A stretch of DNA of 64,000 bases, from positions 33,735,667-33,799,666 of the forward strand of contig OY282610.1 in assembly GCA_958298945.1 (NCBI GenBank). Reading direction: 5' to 3'. Positions within the stretch are counted from its first letter, which is position 1; every line of letters begins with the position of its first letter. This document shows positions 12,479 through 24,840 of the stretch, one piece after another. The position numbers and the translations under genes are program-made. The notes under the pieces are model-generated. The model was not told the origin of the DNA, did no database searches, and saw only the letters and a program-made list of their open reading frames with translations. The DNA is from Atherix ibis (Eukaryota > Arthropoda > Insecta > Diptera > Athericidae).

Positions 12479-13050
12479 ATATTTTTGAAATTTGTGCTTC
12501 GGAAAGTAAAGTTTAATTCAGATTCTGATCGAATTTGGCCGTTAGGAGATTTCTGGCAGGACTAGATGCTTTCGAGTAGAATTCTGATGACTCTTTTGGC
12601 AACATTTTAGACTGGAAAAGTGTTGGTTATTAAGTGCTTTAAAGTTTGAAAGTTGTCCGCATTAGTACGATCTATTGCATAGTTTTATAAGTGAAAGTTA
12701 AACGACGTCAAATCGAACGATCTTGGGAGCCAATTGACATCACCAAATTATAAAATAACACATCCTGGGAACTTTTCGCCCAATAAAGCAATAATTTCTC
12801 ATGTTATGTAGCTTATGGCGTCGTTTTGTTGAAACACGATGTGATTCAAAATTAAAATTTTTAAATATAGGCCAAAATATATCGGTTATGGTGCGTTCTG
12901 ATAACGCCGAGAATTAACGTGAACGGCATTTTCAAAGAAATTCTTGCCCACGACATCTTTAGACCAAAATGCACACCACACATTTACTTTTCATAAATAC
13001 AATGGCTTTTATCACAGTCATTTGTGGATATTTCAGAACCTCATATATGG
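12479..13050 (-). pseudogene. Rosa-type (DD41D) mariner-superfamily remnant (left arm)
   Basis: Minus-strand translation gives the characteristic C-terminal block: VFQQNDA (from QQDGA), EIIALLGEKFPGCVI, FGDVNWLPRSFDLTSFNFHL. This corresponds to the DVNWPPRSCDLTPLDFF motif that carries the third catalytic Asp in the DD41D 'rosa' group first described in Ceratitis rosa. The second Asp is shifted or replaced and the third is Asn, with several in-frame stops. The left edge (TTTGTGCTTCGGAAAGTAAA) resembles the terminal sequence of the related copies at 46.86, 53.45 and 59.2 kb. Confidence 0.8.
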
Positions 13051-15518
13051 TCTTGTTGAAATCCCATTTGATTCAGATTGAAATGTTTAAGTTTCGAATA
13101 AAATAATTCGATTGTCATACGACTATTTTTTTATTTTCAAAGAAATTCAAGCCAATGCCATCTTCAAACGAAAAAAAAAAACTAAACATTCACTCTTCGG
13201 AGATACAAAAGTGTGAGTGAATTTTTGAGTCAAAAATTCGGCAATTTTGCTTAAGAAAATTACAATAATTTGAAAAATCAGCATCAAAAGCAATTTAATC
13301 AATTTTTAAAATGAATATGGCAAATTTTAATCTAGAAGGCAAAATTTTCAAAAAATTGTCAAAACTATAAAAATTATCGATTTTACAATGTTAAGATTTA
13401 AACCAAAGATTTCTACAATAGAGAAGACATTGCTATTAAGATGGTCGTATACTTTTAGCCTGCTGTGTACATAACTAATTAAATCAACATGAAAACGTTC
13501 TCTTCCCTTCTTATTTTTTATATAAAATTAGTAAATATGGGAAAATCTAAAAATATAAACACATTTAATCGTACAATTTTATAGTCGCTATACATATGAA
13601 CATATATGCAAATGTGGTACATAAAATAAATAAAAAATTTTTTTTTTTTTTTTTTGGATAAATTTCATTTGTTTAAATACATTTTTCACATATTTCTATA
13701 ATATGGCACACATGCCTAGCTAGGCCTGATGACTACCTACCCCTTCTGCCTAATGAATATGTAAATTTCATTCTTTCCAAAAATGTTCATAGAATTTTTA
13801 GTATATTTGGAACGTGGCAAATAAACAACGATGAAAAAAAATTAAAAATAAAATAGAATGTTTTGTAGCATAAGGGTTCGTCTACCCTTTACAGATAGTG
13901 CACACTTCGAACACGAGTCGTACCTATTTGCTGTTTTACATTTTCTATTCTGTGAACAGTGCACCTGGAAAATACCCATGCCTGTATGTACATATGTACG
14001 CCAAACATTTATATAATCATCACCGCACTTTTAACCCCCTTCCCCAAAACGAAAACTTATACTGCCTAATAGAAATAGGCACCACCGCCGCTATACCATA
14101 AGTTCAAAACTACGCGTAACATTATTCCTGCCCGTATTTTCTCCCCACTAAATGCCATGACAATTTATTCACACAATATGACCAGTATTTTTGTTCTCTC
14201 CAAATAACTTATTTATTTGTTAACATAAATTAAAACGTATTTACAAAAAATTATATATTAAAATTAAACGAGAGTCAAAAAATTTTCGATTAGTTCTTAT
14301 CAAACGTTAAATTCTGTGATTGCATGTGAGTATTTACAGTGAAGGTCAAAAATAATACACTCACTTTTTGCTCAAATAATAAGGTGAGAAAATTTTTAGT
14401 TAATTTTTTATTATTTAACCACTTGATTCAAATAACAATATTTAAATATATTTTTCATAATAGTCAGGTTATGTTTTTAAATTGCACGTATAATATAGGA
14501 TGAGTGTTTTGATGGACTGGCGAAAAAATTCTATAAAATTTTTCAAACTTAATTTGGTTTTATGATAATGTCGGTGTTTTTTTCTAAATAAAGTATTTTT
14601 GAAAAAAAAAATAAACTTTTATTGATTTTAAATAGAATTGTTTATGATGAAAACAATTTTTTTCCGTTAATTTTTTAAGGTTAAGTAAATATAAATTTTT
14701 TTAAATATCAGGAAAAATTATGTAACGTGTGTGAAAAAAGTATTTTTAAAAGTATTCAAAGAATATAAATTAACTTAAAAGAGAAGAGCGCATATATGTG
14801 TACCATAATCTAAAAAAAAAGACAATTTCAGTATTTTAAGGGAAAGTAAAAAACCACTTAAATTTTCAAATTATTTATAAAAAAAATTTCGTTTTTTTCT
14901 ATTGTATATTTTCTAAATAAGTTTTTTTTTATTTTTTATTTTTATTATTTAAAAGAAAAGGTAAAAATGTTGCTCCTCCACAAAAATGGGTCTGATCCTC
15001 AATAAAAGAATTTACAGATTTCGAATATCATTGTTGATTTTTTTATGATAAATTTTTAATTATTTTAATACGAAATTAATTTTATAATAAAAATATGTCC
15101 GCTATAGTTAAATTCCAATAGAAATTATTATTCTACAATATTATAATAGAAATTTAAAAATACAGGTTGCTAATGAAGAAAAATTCAATTACAATAAATA
15201 AAAATACAAAATGGTTTATTGTTTTGGTTGAATTAAAATTTGGAATTAATTTGGTAGCGAAAAAAAATTAAGTAAATTTTCATTTATTAGCAAATAAAAT
15301 TAATAAATTTATAAATTTTCCTAATTTCCTATTAGTACTCGAAAAAGTTAGGTGCGTGGTTTTTTTTTTAATGACGTAAAGTTTTAATTTAAATTTTAAA
15401 TCTAAAAATTCGTGACCATTTCGAAACACGTTTTACGTTACAAATTACGGTAACGTTAACAAAACATTTTGTTTGAATCTGGGGCGCGGATTAGCCTCAT
15501 ATAATTCATAAAAAAAAA
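13051..15518. other. AT-rich spacer, no gene recognised
   Basis: Poly-A/T-rich. A stretch of higher complexity at about 13700-14130 contains a 67-codon plus-strand ORF without recognisable motifs. No transposon ends were identified. Confidence 0.5.
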
Positions 15519-15572
15519 CCGATAGGCCATTACAACCGATTGGCCATTACAGTTGAATAGGCCATTACAGTG
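15519..15572. repeat. Three tandem GGCCATTACA units
   Basis: The core AGGCCATTACA or TGGCCATTACA recurs three times at a spacing of about 19 bp, immediately upstream of the rosa-type fragment. Confidence 0.9.
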
Positions 15573-15960
15573 AATTGTGAATGATTATCGTGACAGGTTA
15601 ACGAATTTTTTGTGCTCACAATTGAAACTTTTTGAGCTTTGGTTTAAAAAAGACGGCACTACGAGCCACACAACACATCAAAACATCGTTTTGTTATCGA
15701 ATAATCTCACGAAACGTGAAAAGTTCCCAGAATGTGTTTTTTGTTTGTTGAGATTTGATGATGTCAATTGGCCGCCAAGATCTTGCGATTTGACACCATT
15801 GGATTTTTTTTTTCTGAGACTATTCTCAGAAAAAAAAAATCCAATGGTGTCAAATCAAGAGGATTTTTTTTTCTGAGACTAAATTGAGGCCGTTTATTGA
15901 CTTTAATTGGGAAGTCATAAAAAACGTTGACGTCCTAATTCAGACCTGCTAACTGAGCCA
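15573..15960 (+). pseudogene. Rosa-type (DD41D) transposase C-terminal fragment with foldback
   Basis: Plus-strand reading includes DYRDRLTNFL, ELWFKKDGTTSHTT (second catalytic region, D retained), and FDDVNWPPRSCDLTPLDFFF with the third Asp. About 41 residues separate the two Asp residues once the local 3-residue length difference is allowed for, consistent with DD41D. The N-terminal two thirds are absent. The reading is then broken by a perfect 33-bp foldback at 15787-15856. Confidence 0.85.
15787..15856. repeat. Perfect 33-bp foldback with 4-bp spacer
   Basis: Arms 15787-15819 and 15824-15856 are exact reverse complements, spacer CTAT. A third, forward partial copy (GGATTTTTTTTTCTGAGACT) follows at about 15861-15880, after which the sequence continues past the point where the first arm stopped. 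Confidence 0.95.
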
Positions 15961-16299
15961 CCGTAGTAATATGAACAATTTTGTTTTCAAAAATAAACAT
16001 AACTGATCAACCACTTTTTAGATTCCAAATGAAAAGTTTCATAAAAACTTTTTTTGCTATCAGCATTTTTATAAATCAACCTTTCAAATACACGCAAAAA
16101 TAAATATTTCTATTAATTTTTACACCTTGGCAATAATTTATTTACAGATACCTAGAACTAAAACACAGGTACGAGCAGATTTAGATAACAGTAGTGAATA
16201 ACGTAAAGGGTCGTGGAGAATAAACATCTATCAAAATTTCTCCTATTCAAATGTATGGAAAAAAAGCCAAAATTTGTAATAATGTGTTGTGGCTTGTGA

Positions 16300-16612
16300 T
16301 GCCATTCTTTAATCAAAATTAATATCTTTAAATACAAAAAAAATAGTCAATTATTATAGGGTAAAAACGTTCAGAATTGCTTGCGAAGATCTCTTCTTCT
16401 TCTTCATTTTCAACGATACCTTCAGACCAAAACTCAAATGAGTCACTTTTTGCAAATACAAGGGCTTTTTTATGGTTATAGAACCCCATATATGGTAATT
16501 TTGCTTATTGACGTATCTACCAAGCAAGAAATGAGCCTAAACGCTGAAGAAAACGTGTTTGAAAATTCGCCATCTAAAACCAGTTTGTCCAGCATCTAAT
16601 CTGCGTATCTAT
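16300..16612 (-). pseudogene. Rosa-type transposase middle fragment
   Basis: The minus strand reads AHFLLGRYVNKQNYHIWG, the segment following the first catalytic Asp in rosa-type transposases (FSDEAHF..GYVNKQN). The remaining parts are missing or unrecognisable. The plus-strand ORF over the same bases is a shadow. Confidence 0.75.
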
Positions 16613-16629
16613 TGCCCATATTACTCGTA

Positions 16630-17380
16630 TTTTCAATTAAACAAATATGAATTTTTTCCCGAACCACAAAATTCATAGACCCTTGTGATGGAAAAGACAA
16701 GAATGAAACTTTTTAAAATGAGCACTAATTCCCAGATCTGTAGTCCGTAAGTCCATTTTGGTTTCAGTAATATACAGAACTTTTGGTTAGAAGTTAAAGT
16801 ATTTGTCGATTTCGTCTGTTTAGTTCTAGCTTGTATAACTACAGTACTAGGTGTCGAACTTAAGTATTTCATGGTATGTTACTGCTCTAAAGATATTTGT
16901 AGAAAGACATGGCTTACGGCGCACAGTAAAAGTTGGCTGGACACATTTGTATTCGTTCACGTCCTTTATCCACTTGATACAGCAGTTTTGGAGGATTTGA
17001 ATTAAGGCTTAAAGTATTTCGTCAGCACGTTGGGGATTTTTGAAAGGTAGGCCAATCACTTTCATGTGTAGTAAAGAAGGTGGTAGGACCGATTGGAATA
17101 TTGAATATATAAATACTATAGATGATGAGACCAAGTATGCTACCCTGTAGAACACCACCGAATACCGGAGTGATATTTGAGATTCCGTAAGTTTCCTGTT
17201 TATAAGGTCGTGGATTGGTATTTCTAGGAGGGGAGAGTTCTTGAACAAGGGGATTAGTATTATTAGAAAGACGAGAATGCAACTTTTTATAACAAGAATT
17301 AAAGGACTTTAAATTCATGATGAATAAGACTATTACGAGCATAAACGAGAACATCAATATAATCTAAAGAAGTAGTTTTG
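16630..17380 (-). pseudogene. Jockey-like LINE reverse transcriptase, 3' fragment 1
   Basis: On the minus strand, GVLQGSILGLIIYSIYIFNI near 17130 is the conserved RT motif (GVPQGSVLGPLLYxIY), followed after a disrupted YADD region by LKPKWTYGLQIWE near 16750, typical of the segment after the RT domain in Jockey-clade elements. Stops and frameshifts are frequent, and neither the endonuclease nor an ORF1 is present. Confidence 0.8.
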
Positions 17381-17720
17381 ACTGATGGGTAGAGAACCAG
17401 AGTTCTAGTCCATAAGTCTATATTGGTCTCAGTAGAGTGTTGTATGGAAGTATTTTACTGGTATTTTTACGAAGTATTTATCGATGTCGTCTGTTTAGTT
17501 CTAGTATTTTATGTCTTATGTGTGGATTCTACATCAGAATCTTGTGTTATTTCACTGTTATTAAGTTGTATGGGAGGAGAGTAAAAGTTACGTTGACACT
17601 TTTGCGTTCATTCATTTTCATTCTCCACTACGTAAACTAATTTGAAAGGGTTTAGTTTAGAGTATTTTGGAAGCATGTTCGGGATTTTCGCTAGATGCAA
17701 AGCAAATTTTTTGTAGGTAT
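17380..17720 (-). pseudogene. Jockey-like LINE fragment 2, tandem with the first
   Basis: This stretch is a diverged second copy of 16730-17050, in the same orientation: both contain a reverse-strand equivalent of the YGLQ/W region and the AGTATTTATCGATGTCGTCT-type block. It lies directly upstream of the first fragment on the minus strand. Two 5'-truncated insertions or a tandem duplication would both explain it. Confidence 0.65.
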
Positions 17721-20597
17721 TGTACATATTGGAATTCAACTTAAGTTGGTTAGCTTTATATGCTCAAAAAGTAGGAAGAATTACACGCTATTCAATTTTT
17801 ATTTTTTGATGATTTCTCTCCCTTTCGGTGTGATGTATTGATGAGAACGAAAAAAAAAATTGCAAGAGTATTTTATTTCTCTTTCTTTCACAAGCAAATA
17901 AATTTAATGATATGAAATTGTGTGTAACTGTGTATCTGATCGAAACCAGCAAAAGAAAAGAGTTTATTATGAAATTAGGATGAGTTTGAATGTTTCTGTC
18001 TCTTTTTTTTTGAAGAATAACCGGTTTGACAATTTTTTCATAACCAAAATTTATTCCTTCTCTCTCTGACTCTTAGTTAATTGTAGTTTGTTTTCAGGAT
18101 AGTTTTCGCTATTTTTTTTTAATTTGCAAATATGTGTATTCCTTTTTATGATATGGTAGTGAACGAGACAGAATGAAAATAAAAATTTTCAATATTTTCC
18201 CCTTGCCGTTAAATGGGAATTTTTTCAATATTATTTTAAAAATCGTGATTTTTTTTTTGTTGCTAGACGTAGTTTTTTTTTTTGATTTTGAGGAAAGGAT
18301 TTTTATTGTTGTTTGCTTCTGTTTTACTCTTTCTTTTAATTGTATTTAAATACTTGTTGTGTTGTTAAATATAGTTAGTTAAACGAATTCATTTCTGAAA
18401 GTTAGTTGGGTAAAGTAAATATTGATAAATACTATCAAAATTTGAGGTGAATTTATTTTAATGATGTGTTAATTAATTTCTTTAAAATGGGTACATAAAA
18501 TATTAACAAATTAAATTTTGTTCATTTCTGAATTTACAGAGATGGTTAAATCAAAAGAAGATTAAATGTGAGAATACAGGCAGCATAAATGCGAGGAAAA
18601 ATTGAAAACTGGCAGGGTATAGCCGAAAAAAAATTATTTCTAAATATGTTTAATCACTTCAATCAATACCCAACTCTAATATTATATTTGCATGATTACC
18701 GAGGTTAGATGTTACACATTATTGGCGACTACTGTAAAACTCGCTCAATTTTTTTGTTTTATTTTACTTCTCTTCTAAAAAAAATTTTTCTTTTCCTTTC
18801 CTATACATAAAAACACACACAAACATATATAAATACATGCATACTGTTACAGTATTCTTTTAATATTTTTTAATTTTTTTTTTTTATGGAAAAATTCCAT
18901 CCTAGTTAGAATTTTTTGCAGTAATCACACTTAATAATCGAGTCTTTCGCATATCATTTTCAGTATTATTAAGCTAACTTAAAAGGTTTTTTTTTCTTCT
19001 TTTTTTTTTTAAAAAAACAAAAAAGGAGGTTGAGTGAGATGACTACAATACCCTGAAAGTATATATACACACTCAATTCTATTTAGGGCTGAGAAGGCTT
19101 CTTAACAGGTGCTTATCTTTATGTGGACTCATTTCATTTTCTTTCATTATTTTCACCCTTACTTTTAATCTCTTTTCCCCAATACACGATAACATATGAG
19201 TACTTGATTATATAGTAGCGTAAAGTTGCTTATAATGACTACATGCGAGTATATATAGAAATATGTATGTATGTATTAATTTAGGTATTTGGTTAGAATT
19301 GACATTATTTTCTCTAATATTTTTTTTTTATCGTTACTAGTTTTCTTTTTATGTTATTGTTTTTTTTAATGTTATAATTTTAATTTAGAAGGAAAATTTT
19401 GAAAACGTTTACATTTTTAAGTATGAGAGAAAAATGCCCATATAGCATAATTTTCCTAAACATTCACATACGCACATATCCTAATCAGATAGTGTACACA
19501 TATACATTATTGTAAGTATATTAATAATAATATTTTCTATTAGAGTAAATATTTTAGTTTAAATTTCCATTTTATATTATGACATTAACTGCTGAAAGAG
19601 AAACTTAAAAATGAATAAAAACTTTTCTTAACTAAACGAATATTTATCATACATATATATGTTGGGTTAAGGGAAATAAGGGCAGAAAGGGGGAATGGGA
19701 GATTGGATTTACCCTATGAACTGTGTTAATAAATTTTACAAGAAAACGACCGACCATCTACTGTCTCCGATTGCATGTTACGGAAATTAACTTTTCATAG
19801 TTTTTTCCCAAGCAATTATCTACAATCTTCGATTCTTTTTTTTTCTATAGTTTTTTTTTTGCTTTTTGTTTTTTTATTCAATTTTACAAGAAACTTACAC
19901 AATTAAAAATAATAAGAGGATGAAATTTTTTATTTTTTATAACTAGATACAAAATATAGAGGATACTAATAGGAATCGCATCGAATTGTATCGAAACATT
20001 TTGTTTTACCCTTCAATATCCTGCTGCTGGTACGAGTATAACAACAACGTATAAGGTATTCGTATTATAGGTAATAGGATGATACTTGTGCTTGTATGAA
20101 TATGCTTTAAAAACCATGGTGATTAGTTTATTATGTATAGAAAGGATATACCGAAAATAGAGAAACACTTGCCATTGTCTATATAACAGCGAACATAAGT
20201 ATTTACATATTATATCCGCTAATATACTCGTATGCATGTTGTTTTCTTTGGGAGAGAAGTGAAGAGTCATAAATATACTTATTTGTACGTTTATAAAACA
20301 AAAAATATTCATCGAAAGAAAATAATTTGTCCATTTCGGAATGAACACGATACCTTCTAATACTTTACGCTAGTTTGATTATGAAATTTCAGTTACATAT
20401 TTTTTTTCGTTATAAATTTTATATAACATGCACAGGATATAAATTGCTCAATAAAATAAAATAAAAATAAAAACAAAACAAAATAAATAAATAAAAATCG
20501 TTTACTTTTGGCTATTATTCTGTTCTTTCGATGATAATTTATTATTTTTAACATTATCTAATAATTATGAGCAGGTGAATTTATTTACTTCAAAATA
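17721..20597. other. AT-rich spacer, no gene recognised
   Basis: Long T-rich and A-rich tracts with scattered short complex stretches. A 111-codon minus-strand ORF at 20013-20348 has no motif I recognise. Nothing else is supported. Confidence 0.5.
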
Positions 20598-21740
20598 TTA
20601 GTTAGTCGAAAAAGTTCGTGGTATTTTCCGATCGAGGGAGTTCAAAGTAAATAACTCAGTAATCACTAGTCGCTTTATAACAATGCTGAATGTGTGGTTT
20701 GAAGGCAACAATTAAAAATGTCTGCAGTGCAAAGTTTTATTGAAATCGGTTCAAGTTCAAAAATGGACCAGAATAAAGAGAAAAATGCGCTATATTCTAC
20801 AATACCACTTCGACAAAGCCGACAACGCATCATAGGCTTATGGAAAAATTTGCTTGATTGATTCGCTTGCTTTCATTCTAGAAATTTTGATGTTAAAGAT
20901 GAGCCACGTTTTGATCGGTCAATTACCAAAAAAAGTGATTAAATTATCAAGAAAATTGAGTAAGACCAGCATATCAGAAATCATAGCATAACTTATAGAT
21001 TAAACATTCACCATAAAATCATTTTAAACTATTTCCAAACGGCTGGGTTCAAAAAGAAACTCGATGTTTGGATACCTCATGAATTGAAGGTAAAAAACAA
21101 GATGGACTAACTTTACATCTGCGATACGCTGCTGAAGCGCAATGAAATCGAGCCACTTCTAAAGTGAATCATAATTGGCGATGGAAAATGTATAAAATAC
21201 GAGAATATCATTCGAAAGAGATTATGGCAAAAGAGAGATGAATGATCATAAACAATTTTAAAGCCACGATTATTGGCCAATAAGATTATTCTGGTGGGAC
21301 TCGAAGGGAAAAGAGATTACGCCGAGCGATTGAGAGAAATTGATCAGAATTGATCAATAAAAAGAGTGTCGTCTTTCACCATGATAACGCTCGACCACAC
21401 ACATCTTTAATGACTCCCCAAAAATTAAGAGAAGTTGCCTGGGAAGTTTTGATGTATCCACCGTATAGTCCTTAGACTACTTCCTGTTTCGATTTTTATG
21501 GAACTCTCTTAATAGAACCAATCAGACTTCTAGAGAAGCCCATAAAAATCACTTGGATCAATTTTTCAACCAGAAACCACGGAAGTTCTATACTGATGGA
21601 ATCATGGCTCTGCCGGAAATAATGCCGAAACATGACCGGTAATAATAAAGAATATTTCGTTTGAATGCATCCATTTCAACACTCTGATTTAAACATTTCT
21701 ATTTTACTCAAAGGCGTCATGAACTTTTTCGACTAACCAA
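20598..21740 (+). mobile_element. Degenerate mariner with both TIRs, 1143 bp
   Basis: Left end TTAGTTAGTCGAAAAAGTTC, right end the complement of TTGGTTAGTCGAAAAAGTTC, each flanked by TA (20596-20597 and 21741-21742). The plus strand carries a decayed mellifera/cecropia-like transposase in shifting frames: LRYAAEALKRNEIEPLL, then a GD-K-YEN remnant of GDEKWVxYEN near 21178, a [12 protein letters not shown] stretch near 21390, and HLDQFFNQKPRKFYTDGIMA near the end. Many stops. Structurally nearly full length, long inactive. Confidence 0.88.
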
Positions 21741-22330
21741 TAAATGTTGGTGTTCCCCAGGGTTCTGTTTTATCGTCAACTCTTTTTATTAAATCATTTC
21801 ATAAATGTTCTCTTATAATAATAATTTCAAAATAAATTAACTAAATATTTTTATTTAAAAAAAATATGATTTTCAAATAATGGAAAATAAAATATTTTCT
21901 ATATTAAATTTGAAAATAGTTTTTCTACAAAAAAAAAAATAGATTTTTTTTTGTCCACTCAGTTTGAATTTCTGTAATAGCTGCTCTTTAGAAAAAATAA
22001 ACTAAAACAAAAAATGAACAATTAAACGATATATTTTTTTTTGTTTAATTAATGGCGACATTTTTTTTCGTTAATTAATAAATAAAATATTATTGAGTAA
22101 AAATCTTTTAAAAATATCATTAAAAATATTAAATTATGGTAGAATAAGGAAACGTATAAAACCAAGTGGTATTTATGTGTTGGGTAACAGATAGTGTTAA
22201 TTTATTTTTGGAACAACTAGACTTATTCGCATCTAAGTTATTGTTATATCATTAAAAAATATCCTTTTTTTCTTAAAAAATTTTGTTTACTTTTTTATTT
22301 TTTACGGACTTTACAGAAAGTTTAAGATAC
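21741..22330. other. AT-rich spacer, nothing recognised
   Basis: Poly-A/T-rich, with a short TTGGTGTTCCCCAGGGTTCT stretch just after the mariner that resembles an RT motif (GVPQGS) but is too short to annotate alone. Confidence 0.45.
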
Positions 22331-22860
22331 AACACCAAACTTTGCCATATTGTATTGTTTTACTTCTGTAAATGGTAAAACATGTGTAAAGCTTGTGAAA
22401 AGTTGTGTAAAGCTTATGGTGACAATGTTCTTTCTGTAAGAACATCAGTGCCAATGATGGTTTACGAAATTCCGTACTGGTGATTTTGATCTCAACGACG
22501 GTACATGGTCGACCGAGGTTGATGAAGACAAAATAAACACATGAATTTGGTCAAACCAGCGTTACACGACACCAGGTATTGCAGAAATATTGAGCATCCA
22601 TCATTCAACCGTTCACGACCACCTGAAGAAGCAAGCTCGACGTTTGGGTTCCTCATGCACTCAAAGAAGTGACGGCACATATAAACATCTCCGATCTCCT
22701 CATTAAACGTGAGGAAAACGATCCTTTTTTGAAGCTATTGATAACTGGTGATGAGAAGTGGATCGCTTACAACAATGTGGTGCCCAAGCCCGGCAAAAAT
22801 GTTGACAGAAAATGTTTTCGTCTACTCATGCAAAAAGGATAATAGGCTTTTCGGAGAAAA
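22331..22860 (+). pseudogene. Mellifera-like mariner transposase, N-terminal half
   Basis: Plus-strand fragments read CKAYGDNVLSVRT, a frameshifted WFTKFRTGDFDLNDG block, TPGIAEILSIHHSTVHDHLKK (helix-turn-helix), a region equivalent to LxVWVPHALKE, then LITGDEKWIAYNNV with the first catalytic Asp near 22750. The catalytic C-terminal half and both TIRs were not found. Confidence 0.8.
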
Positions 22861-23349
22861 TAGAAATTTTGCGTAATAAAAAAAGTTGATATAAAAAAAC
22901 AAAGAGATAATATTACTTTTTTTGAGGAACTTATTTCAGGAATATTAATATTCTTTTTAGTAGAGAATCATTTTTCTCGAATTTCTATACAAATCAATCA
23001 GTTAATTATTTTATTGAACGAATGAATACATATACACATACACTTAGAAGAACATATCCTCTAGAAATCTTTAGTTTAAATCTTAATCAATTGAAAACAT
23101 AAATTATTTATTTTGATGTACAAGATAACATATTGTAAATTAGAATCAGTTCAAAAAGTGGATAAACCATTTTAAGATTTTTAAAGTATAGCCTCGGCAT
23201 GTGACAACTCATTAAAAGTTTTACTTTTCAAAATAAAAATTATTTAACTTAAAATTTGCTATTTTATATTAAGGATTAGGTTATGAAGAAAATAATATGT
23301 TTTAGGCCGATTTTTCCAGCAATAAGTCTCATTTCAAAACGTGAAATTA
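22861..23349. other. AT-rich spacer, nothing recognised
   Basis: No coding signal or element end seen. Confidence 0.45.
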
Positions 23350-23950
23350 CCATAAATGAATTTCTGAAAAATCCACAAATGACTGTAAAAAGCCATTGTA
23401 TTAATGAAAAGTAAATGTGTAGTATGTATTTTGGTCTGAAGATGTCGTGCGATAGAATTTATTTGAAAATGCCGTTCACGTTAATTCTCGGCATTATGGG
23501 ACGCATCATAACCGATATCTTTTGGCCTGAATTTAAAGATTTTAATTTTGAATCACATCAACTTTCAACAAAACGACGCCATAAGCTATATAACATGATA
23601 AATTATTGTTTTATTGGGCAAAAACTTCCCAGGATGTGTTTTTTAAGATTTTCTGATGTCAATTGGCCTCTTAAGATCGTGCGATTTGACAACGTTTGAC
23701 TTTCACTTATAAAACTATGCAATAGATCGTACTAATGCGGACAACTTTCAAACTTTAAAGCACTTAATAACTAACATCCTTCCAGTCTAAAATGTTGCCA
23801 TAAGAATCATCAAAAATTACCTCAAAAGCAACGAGTCCTGCAAAAAATCTCGCGCCGGCCAAATTTGATCGAAATCTGAATTTTCAGTATTTTTTATTAA
23901 ACTTAATTTCAGAAGCACAAATTTCAAAAATTTATTATATTATTTCGTGA
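23350..23950 (+). pseudogene. Rosa-type (DD41D) remnant (right arm)
   Basis: Plus strand: FWPEFKDF-like block, FQQNDAISYIT-like block near 23570, then KTSQDVFF/FSDVNWPLKIVRFD around 23630-23690, equivalent to DVNWPPRSCDLTPLD. The third Asp is lost and stops are present. Orthologous in structure to 12479-13050. Confidence 0.78.
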
Positions 23951-24149
23951 AATATTTGAAAAAATAAATGGTAATTTCCATTAGTGTCCTTAATTTTGTT
24001 ATAACAGGTAAAGTGCAATTATCAAAATTTCTACTTCTGTTTATAGCAGGTAAAAGTAAATATTAAATTTAATTTTCCTTTTTTGTAAAAATATTTATCT
24101 AACATTAAAGCAATTAACTTCGGAGAACTATTAAAAGTTATAGTCAGAC

Positions 24150-24840
24150 CAGAAGTCACCTGATCCTTCCACGGTCTCGTATGACCAAAATTACTAGTTT
24201 AAACGAGGATATCTTAATTAGTACAACAAGTAAAATGAATTCAACATTAAAAGAATTCTAAAAAAAGATCCAAATTGTGTAAAAACTATGCCAAACCTAG
24301 TGTTTCTAACAACGGTTAAAAGAGGATTGAGAGCTGCTGGTATATTTAAGGTCGCGGTGGTTAGGAAATCATTACTTCGCTTGAAAAGTAAAAAAATTGA
24401 TTTGATGTGACTTTATTCCATCAAAACTACTGAACTGCTAAAAATTCTAAAAATCCCTTTTGGACGAATGAGTTAAAGTTTTGGATGATCTTTCGATCTA
24501 AGAAAATGTGCTTCGCAGTAATGGTGCGTCGCAGTAACGTGCGTCGCAGTAACGTGCGTCGCAGTAATTGTGAGAAGGCGGAGTCTCAATTGTGGCTTAT
24601 GGGTTGATTCTGCACAGTTGCAGTAGGAAACCTGAGGCGAAGTTATGGAATTTTGAAGAAAATAAAAATAGAAAAATATTTTAGAGATCACTGCTCTTCC
24701 ATCAAAATTTGGGTTAATTGATGAAGGATTTGTTATGGAACAGGAGAATGGTCCTAAATATAAAATTAATTCCATAGAAGTTTTATGCGATTAACTAGAC
24801 AGAAAAAAGACTTATGGAGGATCCATTTGCAATGCTGGAA
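24150..24840 (+). pseudogene. Tc1-like transposase remnant (right arm)
   Basis: Plus-strand counterpart of the 11640-12310 remnant, with the same order of motifs (KRGLRAAGIFKVAVV near 24325, GLIDEGFVMEQ near 24715). It differs by an expanded 15-bp repeat at 24509-24569 and by independent substitutions. Confidence 0.78.
24509..24569. repeat. 15-bp tandem repeat, four units
   Basis: GTGCGTCGCAGTAAC and variants repeat four times inside the Tc1-like remnant. The left arm has two units at 11911-11942, so copy number changed after the arms separated. Confidence 0.9.

Larger units (their letters stand above)
9896..13050 (-). repeat. Left arm of a dispersed inverted repeat (Tc1-like plus rosa-type composite)
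   Basis: Outside the inserted mariner at 10104-11388, this arm matches the reverse complement of 23350-25222 from end to end at roughly 85-90 percent by eye. Both arms contain the same order: an AT-rich edge, a dead Tc1-like transposase, then a dead DD41D transposase. The shared junction between two unrelated elements argues for duplication of one composite locus rather than independent insertions. The arms are about 10 kb apart. Confidence 0.85.

Noticed and set aside
20013..20348. 111-codon minus-strand ORF
   Set aside because: AT-rich, Tyr/Ile/Phe-biased, no recognisable domain and no gene context.
21741..21790. RT motif-like GVPQGSVLS fragment after the mariner
   Set aside because: Only about eight residues; too short to claim a LINE, though a Jockey relic is possible.
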